A stretch of DNA of 64,000 nucleotides from Xenophilus aerolatus (lineage in GTDB: Bacteria > Pseudomonadota > Gammaproteobacteria > Burkholderiales > Burkholderiaceae_C): contig JASCNX010000002.1 in assembly GCA_029968055.1 (NCBI GenBank), positions 1 to 64,000 of the forward strand, written 5' to 3'. Positions within the stretch are counted from its first letter, which is position 1. Every line of letters starts with the position of its first letter. The notes under the pieces are model-generated. The model saw only the letters and a program-made list of their open reading frames with translations, had not been told where the DNA came from and did not search any database. Shown one piece after another: positions 16,901-24,911 of this stretch. A program made the translations under genes and the position numbers.

Positions 16901-17929
16901 CCACAGGTAGCTGCGGCGCATCGTGTCGCCCGCGCCGGCCAGGGCCGCGTCGACGTCGCCCTCGTCCACCAGCAGCCGCTGCGTGGCGGGGTTGTCGCGG
17001 ATCGCCTGCGCCACCTTGTCGGGGTGGTCCAGGTCGGGCATGCCGGGCCAGGGCTTCCAGCGCACGCGCAGCTCGCGCATGGCCTGCTCGGCATGTTCCT
17101 CGCGCTCGGCGACGATGCCGACGAAGTCGCGGATCACCACGACGGCACGGAGGCCGGGGATGTGCGCGATCGACGATTCGTCGACCGACTCCAGCGTGTT
17201 GCCGACGAAGTCGCCGTGGTCGGCGCCCGCATAGGGCGGCCGCACCACGCGCCCGTGCAGCATGCCGGGCAGGCGCATGTCGTGCACGAACACGAGTTCG
17301 CCGGCCAGCTTGGCGGGGATGTCGACGCGCGGCTGCGGCGTGCCGACGAGGCGGTAGTCCTGGGCGCGCTTGACCTGCGCGGCGGCGTCGAGCTCCAGCA
17401 CGCTGCGCTGGCCGGCCACCAGTGCGGCCAGTGGCAGCCGCGGCTGGCCGCCGTGGTGGACGACGCCACCCTCGATGCGCAGCTCGGCCGCCGCCACACC
17501 CAGCCGCCCGGCCGCGCGTGCGAGCAGCCAGGCGCGTGCCTGCGCCGCTGCCAGCCGCAGCGGCTGCGCGTGGATCTGGATCGAGGCGCTGGCGATGGTG
17601 CCGCCCTGGTTGGGCGCGCGGGCCGTGTCGCCCAGCACCATGCAGACCGCGTCCAAGGGGGCATCGAGTTCCTCGGCCACGATCTGCGCCAGCGCGGTGC
17701 CGATGCCGGTGCCCAGGTCGACGTGGCCGTTCAAGGCCGTGATGCTGCCGTCGTCCCACACCGCCAGCAGCACCTCGTCGCCTTCGAGCGGATTGCCCGG
17801 CACCGCCGCCGGCTGGCCCTGGGCGGGCGGCGGCGCCGGCGGCGTGGGCCGCACGACCACCAGCACGCCCTCGGCCGCCAGGAAGTCGGCGCGGCTGCGC
17901 GGCTGCACGGCACGCGGGGGAAGGCTCAT
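13982..17929 (-). CDS. Nicotinate dehydrogenase, molybdopterin subunit fused to three cytochromes c
   Basis: 1315 residues; ATG at 17929 overlaps the stop of the 2Fe-2S subunit gene (ATGA). Residues about 25-830 are an aldehyde oxidase/xanthine dehydrogenase-type molybdenum domain (NGHVDLGTGIGTALAQIVAE, AAGCYGRNGADDVAADAALL, QVHGNVLQTTSRALKEQV). A transmembrane helix follows at about 872-895 (GLWATGAALVLGGLGAIAG), then three haem-binding sites CAVCH, CGACH and CAACH in the C-terminal part. This is the NicB-type layout: nicotinate is hydroxylated to 6-hydroxynicotinate in the cytoplasm and electrons leave via periplasmic cytochromes. Residues about 362-430 are a Pro/Ala/Ser-rich insertion encoded by palindromic repeats (see 16633-16841). 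The nicotinate assignment rests on the architecture plus the neighbouring 6-hydroxynicotinate reductase and enamidase. Confidence 0.85.
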   Translation of the reverse strand: MSLPPRAVQPRSRADFLAAEGVLVVVRPTPPAPPPAQGQPAAVPGNPLEGDEVLLAVWDDGSITALNGHVDLGTGIGTALAQIVAEELDAPLDAVCMVLGDTARAPNQGGTIASASIQIHAQPLRLAAAQARAWLLARAAGRLGVAAAELRIEGGVVHHGGQPRLPLAALVAGQRSVLELDAAAQVKRAQDYRLVGTPQPRVDIPAKLAGELVFVHDMRLPGMLHGRVVRPPYAGADHGDFVGNTLESVDESSIAHIPGLRAVVVIRDFVGIVAEREEHAEQAMRELRVRWKPWPGMPDLDHPDKVAQAIRDNPATQRLLVDEGDVDAALAGAGDTMRRSYLWPYQLHASIGPSCAVAHWLEEPTAPSPRSAGSAAPPGPGPGASAPEGLSAAAPASPARSGTARRDGVSDAVSSSGPREAGERGGARLRVWAGSQNPHVLRADLAKLVGVQDLEVDVVRMEAAGCYGRNGADDVAADAALLARAVGAPVRVQLTREQEHAWEPKGTAQLMTVAGALSPEGGIGAYDFETSYPSNGAPTLALLLTGTVDAQPHAYEMGDRTARPPYAYEHLRVKVNDMAPIVRASWLRGVSALPNSFAHESFIDELATAAGVDPVQFRLRHLDDPRAVELVQATAQKAGWRMRSGPQENADGGLGLGGDILFGQGFAYARYIHSKWPGFGAAWAAWVADVEVNRRTGEVHVRRVVVGHDAGLTINPAGVEHQVHGNVLQTTSRALKEQVQFAPASPAGAAAANAQLPGVLPQGVVANREWGSYPILSFREVPVVEVLQMPRPGEPPLGAGESASVPGTAAIANAIFDATGVRFRSPPFTPEVVRAALNPLPPANESAARDDAPQALPAPARALPADAPLPRRKGLWATGAALVLGGLGAIAGLLGWRPAIAPVSFNAPAYSAETIERGRQLAALGDCAVCHTAPGGTPNAGGRAMETPFGTLHTTNLTPDPETGLGRWSFTAFQRAMREGISRDGRHLYPAFPYTAFAKTSDDDLQALYAYLQSLPAVKAGAREDGSPAILPANDLRFPFNLRPLMAGWNALFHDATPYVPVATRSAEWNRGAYLVNGLGHCGACHTPRNALGAERGGNAFLAGATIDGWEAPALTALSTSPVPWDADALYAYLRHGHSPRHGVAGGPMAQVVRELQQVSDADIRAMATYLASFNPAPAPDPQRRAQAVVQAAAARQGQLLGAPQRMFEMACAACHHDGDGPTLLGVNTPLALNSQLASDRPDNLIRTILDGVREPAAKDLGFMPPFREALSDMQIAELAGYMRARFAPQAAPWTDLPAQVARVRGAPGHGAPAR
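16633..16841. repeat. Palindromic GC-rich insertion inside the nicotinate dehydrogenase gene
   Basis: About 210 bp containing three perfect hairpins: 16691-16711 (GACGGCGTC, loop AGA), 16724-16747 (CCCGCTTCGC, loop GCAG) and 16807-16823 (CCGATCC, loop TGC), plus CCCCTCGGGGGC. It begins near a CCCCCACGCTC motif that also occurs in the repeat-derived start of the hut ABC ATPase. Read in frame it adds about 68 low-complexity residues between the conserved segments GPSCAVAHWLEE and RVWAGSQNPHVLRADL. Confidence 0.7.
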
Positions 17930-18396
17930 GCCGATGCCAGCCGCGCGGCGGCGTCTTCCACGGCGCGCAGGATCTCGATGTGGGTGCCGCAGCGGCACAG
18001 GTTGCCCGACAGCTCGGCACGGATGCGGGCGGGCGAGGGGCGCGCTTCACGCGCCAGCAGCGCCGCGGCCTGCATCACCATGCCGTTGAGGCAGTAGCCG
18101 CACTGCGCCGCCTGGGCCTGCTCGAAGGCCTGCTGCACGGGGTGGAAATCGTCGCGCGACCCCAGGCCCTCCAGGGTGGTGATGCGGCGGCCGGCGACGC
18201 CGTGCGCGGGGATCACGCAGGCCCGCGCCGCGACTCCGTCCACATGCACCGTGCAGGCGCCGCACTGGCCCAGGCCGCAGCCGTACTTCGGGCCGTTGAG
18301 GCCCAGGTCGTTGCGCAGCACGTGCAGCAGCGTGGCCTCGGGCGGAACCTCGCCGGCGAAGGGCCGGTCGTTGACGGACAGGTGCAGGCAGGCCAA
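17926..18396 (-). CDS. Nicotinate dehydrogenase, 2Fe-2S subunit
   Basis: 156 residues. N-terminal plant-type ferredoxin domain with GCGLGQCGACTVHVDG (first 2Fe-2S cluster) and a C-terminal four-helix domain with CGYCLNGMVM and GNLCRCGTHIEI (second cluster), the standard small subunit of molybdenum hydroxylases. It passes electrons from the molybdenum centre to the cytochrome domains of the neighbouring large subunit. ATGA overlap with that gene. No FAD subunit is present, as expected for the cytochrome-linked (NicAB-like) type. Confidence 0.9.
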   Translation of the reverse strand: MACLHLSVNDRPFAGEVPPEATLLHVLRNDLGLNGPKYGCGLGQCGACTVHVDGVAARACVIPAHGVAGRRITTLEGLGSRDDFHPVQQAFEQAQAAQCGYCLNGMVMQAAALLAREARPSPARIRAELSGNLCRCGTHIEILRAVEDAAARLASA

Positions 18397-18403
18397 GTCG
18401 CGT

Positions 18404-19120
18404 TCAGGCGATGTCGCCGGACTGGATGCGCTTGACGCCCTTGGCCTGCATGTCCTTCCAGGCCTTGGCCAGCGAGCCGTTGAGGTCGATGGCGCGGGTG
18501 GCGTCCTCGATCACGTAGGCGTCGAAGCCGGCCTTGCGTGCATCGAGCGCGGTCCAGGCGACGCAGAAGTCGGTGGCCAGCCCGGTGACGTACACGGTCT
18601 TGATGCCGCGCGCCTTGAGGTAGCCGGCCAGGCCGGTGACGGTCTTGCGGTCGGCCTCCTCGAAGGCGGAATAGCTGTCGACGCCCTTGTTGAAGCCCTT
18701 GCGGATGATGAGCTGCGCGGTGGGCAGCTTCAGGTCCTTGTGCAGGGCCGCGTCGTCGGTGCCCTGCACGCAGTGGTCGGGCCACAGTACCTGGTTGCCG
18801 TAGTCGAGCTTGATGCTGGAGAAGGGCTTCTGGCCCCCATGCGCGCTGGCGAAGGAGGCATGGCCGGGCGTGTGCCAGTCCTGCGTGACGACCACGTTGT
18901 CGAAGCTTGCGGCCAGCTTGTTGATCAGGGGCACCACCTCGGCCCCGCCCTTGACCGGCAGCGTGCCGCCGTCGACGAAGCAGTTCTGGACATCGACCAC
19001 GATGAGCGCGGCCTTGGGGCCGGGCTTGATCTTGCCGGCGGCCCACAGCGTGGGCGCGAGGCCGGCCGCGCCCAATGCGGCGGCGGCCTGAAGGAATTGA
19101 CGGCGTTGCGGGATCTGCAT
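18404..19120 (-). CDS. pncA: Nicotinamidase with a Tat-type export signal
   Basis: 238 residues. N-terminus QRRQFLQAAAALGAAGLAP looks like a twin-arginine signal (Arg-Arg-x-Phe-Leu), so the enzyme is probably periplasmic, unlike ordinary PncA. The catalytic domain is of the isochorismatase/nicotinamidase family: ALIVVDVQNCFVDGGTLPVK (catalytic Asp), the metal-binding DWHTPGHASFAS, and VTGLATDFCVAWTALDA with the catalytic Cys. It hydrolyses nicotinamide to nicotinate and ammonia, feeding the dehydrogenase encoded next in the operon. Lies 7 bp upstream of the 2Fe-2S subunit gene and downstream of the ABC importer genes. Confidence 0.85.
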   Translation of the reverse strand: MQIPQRRQFLQAAAALGAAGLAPTLWAAGKIKPGPKAALIVVDVQNCFVDGGTLPVKGGAEVVPLINKLAASFDNVVVTQDWHTPGHASFASAHGGQKPFSSIKLDYGNQVLWPDHCVQGTDDAALHKDLKLPTAQLIIRKGFNKGVDSYSAFEEADRKTVTGLAGYLKARGIKTVYVTGLATDFCVAWTALDARKAGFDAYVIEDATRAIDLNGSLAKAWKDMQAKGVKRIQSGDIA

Positions 19121-19180
19121 GGAAAAGCCCTCCGGGGTTGGAATGGATCTGTGGAGGCCGCGGGACGACGAAGGCGGTGC

Positions 19181-19915
19181 TCAGACGCTCAGGTAGGCGC
19201 GTCGCACATCCTCGTTGGCTGCCAGCTCGGCCATGCTGGCGGCAAAACGGATCTGGCCCTTCTCCAGCACGTAGGCGCGGTCGGACACCAGTTCGGCGAA
19301 GTGCATGTTCTGCTCCGACAGCAGGATCGACACGCCCTGCGCCTTCAGTTCCAGGATCATGTTGGCCATCTGCTCGACGATGACGGGCGCCACGCCCTCG
19401 GACGGCTCGTCGAGCAGCACCAGGTAGGGATTGCCCATCAGCGTGCGGGCCACGGTGAGCATCTGCTGCTCGCCGCCGCTCATGCGCCCGCCCGGACGGT
19501 GCGGCATCTCGCCGAGGTTGGGAAAGAGCTTGAACAGCTTCTCGGGCGTCCACAGCGGCGCGGCGCCGCCATCGGCCCATTGCCGGCCGGCCTGGCGGCC
19601 CACCTCGAGGTTCTCCATCACCGTGAGGTCGGTGAAGACGCGCCGGTCCTCGGGCACGAAGCCCAGGCCCAGGCGCGCCGCGTGGTGCGGCTCGGTCTTC
19701 GAGATGTCGTGGCCCAGGAAGCGGATCGCGCCGCGCCGCTTGGCCAGCATGCCCATCAGCGCCTTGAGCGTGGTGGACTTGCCCGCGCCGTTGCGCCCCA
19801 TGAGCGCCACCACCTCGCCGCGCCGCACCTCCAGGTCGACGTCGTAGAGGATCTGCGCGGCGCCGTACCAGGCGCACAGGGACTTGGCTTCGAGGAGTGA
19901 ATCGGATGTGGACAT
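19181..19915 (-). CDS. livF: LivF-type ABC transporter ATPase
   Basis: 244 residues from the ATG at 19915 (MSTSDSLLEAK); the frame is open further upstream only because it runs into a dispersed repeat. Walker A GRNGAGKSTTLKAL, signature MSGGEQQMLTVARTLMG, Walker B YLVLLDEPSEG. Belongs to the LivF half of branched-chain-amino-acid-type importers. In this operon the importer most plausibly brings in nicotinate, nicotinamide or a related pyridine, inferred from its neighbours. Confidence 0.85.
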   Translation of the reverse strand: MSTSDSLLEAKSLCAWYGAAQILYDVDLEVRRGEVVALMGRNGAGKSTTLKALMGMLAKRRGAIRFLGHDISKTEPHHAARLGLGFVPEDRRVFTDLTVMENLEVGRQAGRQWADGGAAPLWTPEKLFKLFPNLGEMPHRPGGRMSGGEQQMLTVARTLMGNPYLVLLDEPSEGVAPVIVEQMANMILELKAQGVSILLSEQNMHFAELVSDRAYVLEKGQIRFAASMAELAANEDVRRAYLSV

Positions 19916-19938
19916 GGATGGCTCAAGGGCTCTGAAAG

Positions 19939-20064
19939 CGGACATCCGGACGCAGAGGACGCAAAGGTTTCGCAGAGGGCGCAAAAGAACAGCCAGAAGA
20001 ATTCTTTGCTTTTCTCTTCTGCGTCTTCTGCGGAACTTCTGCGTCCTCTGCGTCCGGAAGTCCG
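19939..20064. repeat. Dispersed inverted repeat, copy A
   Basis: Two arms facing each other: left CGGACATCCGGACGCAGAGG continuing ACGCAAAGGTTTCGCAGAGG, right its near-complement ending GCGTCCTCTGCGTCCGGAAG. The centre is AT-rich. Lies between livG and livF. Confidence 0.8.
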
Positions 20065-20080
20065 TATCGAGAGGCCTTCG

Positions 20081-20857
20081 TCATGCCGCCGCCTTCTCGA
20101 AGGTCTTGCCGGTGCCGAAGTAGACCTCCTGCACCTTCGGGTGGTCGCGGATCTCCAGCGGCTTGCCCTGCGCGATGAGGCGGCCGCGGGCCAGCACGAT
20201 CATGCGGTCGGCGTACGCGAAGACGACGTCCATGCTGTGCTCGGTGAAGAGCACCGCCAGGCCGCGGTCGACCACCAGCTGCTTGGTCAGCGCCATGAGC
20301 GAATTGCGCTCCTTGGGCGCCATGCCGGCGGTGGGCTCGTCCATCAGCAGCAGCTTGGGCGAATTGGCCATGGCGATGGCGAGCTCGACGCGCTTGACGT
20401 CGCCGTACGCCAGCACGCTGCAGGGCCGGTCGGCCTGCGCCTTCATGCCGACCTGCTCCAGCAGGGCCAGCGCCTCGTCGCGCTTGTGCCCGGCGGCGGG
20501 CTTCCACATCGAGAACAGCTTCCGGTCGTGCGAGATCAGCGCCATCTGCACGTTCTCGACCACGGTGAGCGAAGAAAAGGTTTCGGCGATCTGGAAGGTG
20601 CGGCCCACGCCCAGGCGCCAGATGTCGCGCGGGCGCTGGCCCACGAGCTCGGTGCCGGCGAGCCGGATCGAGCCCTGGTCGGCCTTGAGCTGGCCGTTGA
20701 CCATGTTGAAGGTGGTCGACTTGCCGGCGCCGTTGGGGCCGATCAGGGCCAGCAGTTCGCCGGCGGCCAGGTCGAAGGTGATGCCGTCGACGGCCTTCAC
20801 CCCGCCGAAGGACTTGCCCAGGTTGCTGACCTGCAGCAGCGGTGTTGCGGCGCTCAT
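20081..20857 (-). CDS. livG: LivG-type ABC transporter ATPase
   Basis: 258 residues; ATG at 20857 overlaps the stop of the permease gene by four bases. Walker A IGPNGAGKSTTFNMVNG, Walker B PKLLLMDEPTAGMAP, His-switch LFTEHSMDVVF. The signature region reads LAYGDVKRVELAIAMA, slightly different from the usual LSYGEQR of LivG but in the expected place. The LivG-specific long insert before the signature is present. Partner of the fused permease and of LivF. Confidence 0.85.
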   Translation of the reverse strand: MSAATPLLQVSNLGKSFGGVKAVDGITFDLAAGELLALIGPNGAGKSTTFNMVNGQLKADQGSIRLAGTELVGQRPRDIWRLGVGRTFQIAETFSSLTVVENVQMALISHDRKLFSMWKPAAGHKRDEALALLEQVGMKAQADRPCSVLAYGDVKRVELAIAMANSPKLLLMDEPTAGMAPKERNSLMALTKQLVVDRGLAVLFTEHSMDVVFAYADRMIVLARGRLIAQGKPLEIRDHPKVQEVYFGTGKTFEKAAA

Positions 20858-22821
20858 CGTGCGGCCTCCCCGGTGGCGGCCGTGACCTTCAGCGGCTGCT
20901 GGCCTGCGGCGTCGGCCGCCGCATCGTCGGCGCGCCCGCGCCAGCGGTCGGCCAGCAGCTTGAGCGAGCCGGCGATGCCCTGCGGGAACAGCAGCACCAG
21001 GATCAGGATGATGGCGCCCAGCATCGCACGCCAGTAGTCGGTGTTGCGCGCCACGGTGTCGTGCAGCCAGGTGAAGGTGACGGCGCCGACCACCGGGCCG
21101 GCCAGGGTCTGGATGCCGCCCAGCAGCACCATCACCAGTCCGTCGACCGACTTGCCCACGGACAGCGACTCGGGCGAGATGCTGCCCTTGGAGAAGGCGA
21201 ACAGCGCCCCCGCCAGGCCGGCCACCAGGCCCGCCACCACGAAGGCTGCCCACTGCATGCGCTTGACGTCGATGCCGATGGCGTCGGCACGCAGCACCGA
21301 GTCGCGGCCCGCGCGCATGGCGTAGCCGAAGGGCGAGAACAGCACGCGCCGCAGCCACCACACGCCGGCGCCCACCAGCACCAGCGTGAGCCAGTAGTAG
21401 TTGCGCTTGTCGGACAGCCAGGCAGAGGGCCAGACGCCCGTCAGGCCGTTGCTGCCGCCGGTGAAGCTGTCCCACTGGTAGGTGACGGCCCAGGTGATCT
21501 GCGCGAAGGCGAGCGTGAGCATGGCCAGGTACACGCCCGAGAGCCGCACCGCGAACCAGCCGTAGACGAAGGCGCCGATGGCGGCGACCAGCGGCGCGAC
21601 GATCAGCGCCAGTTCCATCGGCAGGCCCAGGGCCCGCACCAGCAGCGCAGCGCCGTAGGCCCCGAGGCCGAAGTAGGCCGCGTGGCCGAAGGAGTGCATG
21701 CCCGCCGGCCCCATGATGAAGTGCAGGCTGGCGGCGAAGAGCGCGGCCACCAGCAGGTCGATCATGAGCACCGTGGTGTAGGGCGAACCGGCCGTGAGGA
21801 AGGGCACCACCGCCAGCAGCGCAGCGAAGGCCGCGGCCGCCATCACGTAGGTGCGGCTGGCGCGGCGCAGGGGCTCCTCCTGCATGCCGACGTAGCGGCT
21901 GGGCGCCTGGGCGCGCCCCATCAGGCCCCAGGGGCGCCACACGAGCACCACCGCCATGACCAGGAAGTCGACCACCAGGGTCAACTTGGAGAACGAGATG
22001 GACAGGCCGAACAGGTCGACCACGCCGAGCCAGATGCAGATGGCCTTGATCTCGGCGATGAGCAGCGCCGCCACGTACGCGCCGGGCAGCGAGCCCATGC
22101 CGCCCACCACCACCACGACGAAGGCGGCGCCGATGGTGTTGAGGTCCATCTCCAGCGTGGCGGGCTCGCGCGGCAGCTGCAGCGCGCCGCCCAGGCCCGC
22201 CAGCATCGCGCCGAGCGCGAACACCGCCGTGAAGAGCCAGGCCTGGTTCACGCCCAGGGCGCTGACCATCTCGCGGTCCTGCGTGGCGGCGCGCACCAGC
22301 GTGCCGAAGCGCGTGCGCGTGAGCAGCAGCCACACGAGGCCCAGCACCACGGGGCCCACGACGATGAGGAACAGGTCATAGGACGGGAACTGGCGGCCGA
22401 GGATCTCGACCGAGCCCTTGAGCCCCGGCGCACGCGGGCCCAGCAGCTCGTCGGGGCCCCAGAGCCACAGCACCGCGTCCTTGATGACGAGCACCAGCGC
22501 GAAGGTCGCCAGCAGCTGGAACAGCTCGGGCGCCTTGTAGATGCGGCGCAGCAGCACCACCTCGATCAGCGCGCCGAGCACGCCCACCGCGATGGCCGCC
22601 AGCGGCAGCGCCAGCCAGAAGCCGCCGCTGCCCAGCGCGCCGCCGAGCCGGTCGGCCAGGGTGTAGGCCAGGTAGATGCCCACCATGAAGAAGGAGCCAT
22701 GGGCGAAATTGACGATGCGCGTGACGCCGAAGATCAGCGACAGGCCCGCCGCCACCAGGAACAGCGAGGACGCGGACGCCAGCCCGTTGAGGAGCTGGAC
22801 GATCAGGCCGGAAAAACTCAT
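20854..22821 (-). CDS. Fused LivH-LivM ABC transporter permease
   Basis: 655 residues, two permeases in one chain. Residues about 1-300 match LivH (GLSLIFGVTRIVNFAHGSFF) and about 325-620 match LivM (MGPAGMHSFGHAAYFGLGAY, LAFAQITWAVTYQWDSFTGG). A short hydrophilic linker (about 295-325, PSRYVGMQEEPLRRASR) joins them. LivHM fusions are well known in Betaproteobacteria. Inner-membrane channel of the presumed pyridine-compound importer. Confidence 0.88.
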   Translation of the reverse strand: MSFSGLIVQLLNGLASASSLFLVAAGLSLIFGVTRIVNFAHGSFFMVGIYLAYTLADRLGGALGSGGFWLALPLAAIAVGVLGALIEVVLLRRIYKAPELFQLLATFALVLVIKDAVLWLWGPDELLGPRAPGLKGSVEILGRQFPSYDLFLIVVGPVVLGLVWLLLTRTRFGTLVRAATQDREMVSALGVNQAWLFTAVFALGAMLAGLGGALQLPREPATLEMDLNTIGAAFVVVVVGGMGSLPGAYVAALLIAEIKAICIWLGVVDLFGLSISFSKLTLVVDFLVMAVVLVWRPWGLMGRAQAPSRYVGMQEEPLRRASRTYVMAAAAFAALLAVVPFLTAGSPYTTVLMIDLLVAALFAASLHFIMGPAGMHSFGHAAYFGLGAYGAALLVRALGLPMELALIVAPLVAAIGAFVYGWFAVRLSGVYLAMLTLAFAQITWAVTYQWDSFTGGSNGLTGVWPSAWLSDKRNYYWLTLVLVGAGVWWLRRVLFSPFGYAMRAGRDSVLRADAIGIDVKRMQWAAFVVAGLVAGLAGALFAFSKGSISPESLSVGKSVDGLVMVLLGGIQTLAGPVVGAVTFTWLHDTVARNTDYWRAMLGAIILILVLLFPQGIAGSLKLLADRWRGRADDAAADAAGQQPLKVTAATGEAAR

Positions 22822-22856
22822 GGCTCTCTTCTTCTACCGTGGGGCGTCGCAGCGGC

Positions 22857-24062
22857 TCAATCCGCGGCGCGCGACTTCTTGACGTCGGCGGCGCTCGGCT
22901 GGAAGCGCGCGTCGGCGCCGTCGAAGTAGGTGTAGTTCACCATCACGCCCTTGCCGCCGTCGTTCTTGGTGCGGCCCACGAAGGCGCCCATGGTCGACTG
23001 GTGGTCTTCGGGGCGGTAGCTGATCTTGCCGAAGGGCGTGTCGACCTGCAGGCCCTTGAAGGCCGCGACGAGCTTGTCGGACTCGGTGCTGCCGGCCTTG
23101 GCCACCCCGGCCGCGGCCGACTTGACCATGGTGTAGCCGACCACCGAGCCCAGGCGCGGGTAGTCCTTGAACTTGGCTTGGTAGGCCTGCTCGAACTTCT
23201 TGTGCTCGGGCGTGGCGATGCCGTACCACGGGTAGCCGGTCACCAGCCAGCCGTTGGGTGCCTCGTCCTTCAGCGGGTCGAGGTACTCGGGCTCGCCGGT
23301 CAGCACGCTCACCACCTCGCGGTCCTTGAAGAGGCCGCGCGTGTTGCCCTCGCGCACGAACTTCGACAGGTCGGCACCGAAGAGCACGTTGAAGATGGCG
23401 TCCGGCTTGGCGTCGGCCAGCGCCTGCACCACGCTGCCCGCGTCGACCTTGCCCAGCGGCGTGGCCTGCTCGGTCACGAACTCGACGTCGGGCTGCGCGG
23501 CCTTCATGAGCTGCTTGAACGCCGCCACCGCCGACTGGCCGTACTCGTAGTTGGGGTACACGATGGCCCAGCGCTTCTTCTTGAGCTTGGCCGCATCGGG
23601 CACCAGCATGGCGGCCTGCATGTAGGTGCCGGGGCGCAGGCGGAAGGTGTACTGGTTGCCGCCCTGCCAGGTCATCTTGTCGGTCAGCGGCTCGCCGGCC
23701 AGGTAGAAGAACTTCTTCTGCTTGGCGAAGTCGGCCAGCGCCAGGCCGGTGTTCGACAGGAAGGCGCCGGCGAGGATGTCGACCTTCTCGCGCGAGACCA
23801 GCTCCTCGGCCATGCGCACCGCGTCGCCGGGGTTGGCGTTGTCGTCGCGCGTGATGAGCTCGATCTTCCTGCCGCCCACGCCGCCGGCCGCGTTGATCTC
23901 GTCCACGGCCAGCTCCATGCCCTTCTTGTAGGGCTCGAGGAAGGCGGGCTGCGCCTTGTAGCTGTTGATTTCGCCGATCTTGATCACGCCCTGGGCATGG
24001 GCGGCAGACGCCAGCAGCGCAGCGAGCGCGGCGAGAGTGAAGGCAGGACGCAGTGCGTTCAT
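22857..24062 (-). CDS. Periplasmic substrate-binding protein of the Liv-type importer
   Basis: 401 residues. Signal peptide to about residue 23 (LASAAHAQ). Mature part is a type I periplasmic binding protein (LivJ/Peripla_BP_6): IKIGEINSYKAQPAFLEPYK, GMELAVDEINAAGGVGGRKI, then AIVYPNYEYGQSAVAAFKQL. The ligand cannot be read from sequence; position between pathway genes and the cognate permease argues for nicotinate or a related compound. Confidence 0.85.
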   Translation of the reverse strand: MNALRPAFTLAALAALLASAAHAQGVIKIGEINSYKAQPAFLEPYKKGMELAVDEINAAGGVGGRKIELITRDDNANPGDAVRMAEELVSREKVDILAGAFLSNTGLALADFAKQKKFFYLAGEPLTDKMTWQGGNQYTFRLRPGTYMQAAMLVPDAAKLKKKRWAIVYPNYEYGQSAVAAFKQLMKAAQPDVEFVTEQATPLGKVDAGSVVQALADAKPDAIFNVLFGADLSKFVREGNTRGLFKDREVVSVLTGEPEYLDPLKDEAPNGWLVTGYPWYGIATPEHKKFEQAYQAKFKDYPRLGSVVGYTMVKSAAAGVAKAGSTESDKLVAAFKGLQVDTPFGKISYRPEDHQSTMGAFVGRTKNDGGKGVMVNYTYFDGADARFQPSAADVKKSRAAD

Positions 24063-24099
24063 GGAAGACTCCTTTGAGGAATGAAGCGGAAAGAAATAC

Positions 24100-24223
24100 G
24101 GGCTACCGGACGCAGAGGACGCGAAGGTTTCGCAGAGGACGCAGAAGGGACATCCGAAAGACTCTCATTGGATTCTTTCGCGTCCTCTGCGTGATCTTTG
24201 CGTCCTCTGCGTCCGGAAGTCCG
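24100..24223. repeat. Dispersed inverted repeat, copy B
   Basis: Arms ACCGGACGCAGAGGACGCGA and TTTGCGTCCTCTGCGTCCGG surround a short AT-richer centre. Lies between the substrate-binding protein gene and the first AA_synth gene. Confidence 0.8.
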
Positions 24224-24238
24224 TTTTTCAGGGGATCG

Positions 24239-24823
24239 TTATCGCAAACCATCTTCGCCCTTGATCTCGGACACCTGCAGCCCGCCGATGCGCGGCAGCG
24301 GCCGGCCGCTGTCGGTCACGGCCACGGCGACGACGATCTCGCCGGCGCGCGGCGCATCGCTCACGCGGGCCTCCACGGCGTCGAAGTGGCTGCGCACGAA
24401 GGCGGCGTCCTTGTGGCCCAGGGGCACGTCGATGGCGGTGCCCAGCGTGCCGCGTTTCTTGGCCGAGGGCACCAGCGCGGCGCCCTTCTCGACCGCCACG
24501 CGCAGCGGGGCGCCCAGCTTGGGGTGCAGGATGGCGGCCGCATGCTCCAGCTCGCCACCCTCGCCGACGATCGCGGCCTTGCCGTAGCTCTGGGCCTGGC
24601 CGGGCTCGATGCCCAGCGCCTGCACGGCCTTCTGCCCGAGCAGCGCGCCGAGTTCCTCGCCGATGGCGATCAGCTCGTCGAGCGTCTCGCTGTAGCGGCC
24701 CGCGTAGGGATTGGCGATCACGGCGATGGCGACCGCGCGGCGCGTGGGCGGGTCGATGGCCTGGCCCATTTCCTTGCGCGTTTCGTCCACCTGAACCACC
24801 AGCTTGCGAATATCGACCGACAT
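24239..24823 (-). CDS. AA_synth (DUF1185) family protein, copy 1
   Basis: 194 residues; start at 24823 (a second ATG lies directly upstream at 24826) with AAGGAT as ribosome site. The sequence IRKLVVQVDETRKEMGQAID, IANPYAGRYSETLDELIAIG, YGKAAIVGEGGELEHAAAIL and TAIDVPLGHKDAAFVRSHFD is typical of the small amino-acid-synthesis/DUF1185 family. Biochemical activity unknown to me; members often sit with amidohydrolases and catabolic operons. Paralogue of the next upstream gene (24912-25556). Role in nicotinate breakdown inferred from position only. Confidence 0.8.
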   Translation of the reverse strand: MSVDIRKLVVQVDETRKEMGQAIDPPTRRAVAIAVIANPYAGRYSETLDELIAIGEELGALLGQKAVQALGIEPGQAQSYGKAAIVGEGGELEHAAAILHPKLGAPLRVAVEKGAALVPSAKKRGTLGTAIDVPLGHKDAAFVRSHFDAVEARVSDAPRAGEIVVAVAVTDSGRPLPRIGGLQVSEIKGEDGLR

Positions 24824-24841
24824 CATTGATCCTTCACTTGT

Positions 24842-24893
24842 CTTTTCTGCGCGCTCTGCGAAACCTTTGCGTCCTCTGCGTTCGGCAGTCCGA
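24842..24893. repeat. Dispersed repeat, copy C (single arm)
   Basis: Only the right arm is present: CTGCGAAACCTTTGCGTCCT followed by CTGCGTTCGGCAGTCCG. The opposite arm is missing, so this is a half element between the two AA_synth genes. Confidence 0.7.
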
Positions 24894-24911
24894 ATTCGAC
24901 GGCCGTCGAAC

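Noticed and set aside
19921-20075. Insertion sequence between livG and livF
   Set aside because: Inverted arms are present but there is no transposase frame and the same 120-bp element recurs elsewhere, so it is a small dispersed repeat.
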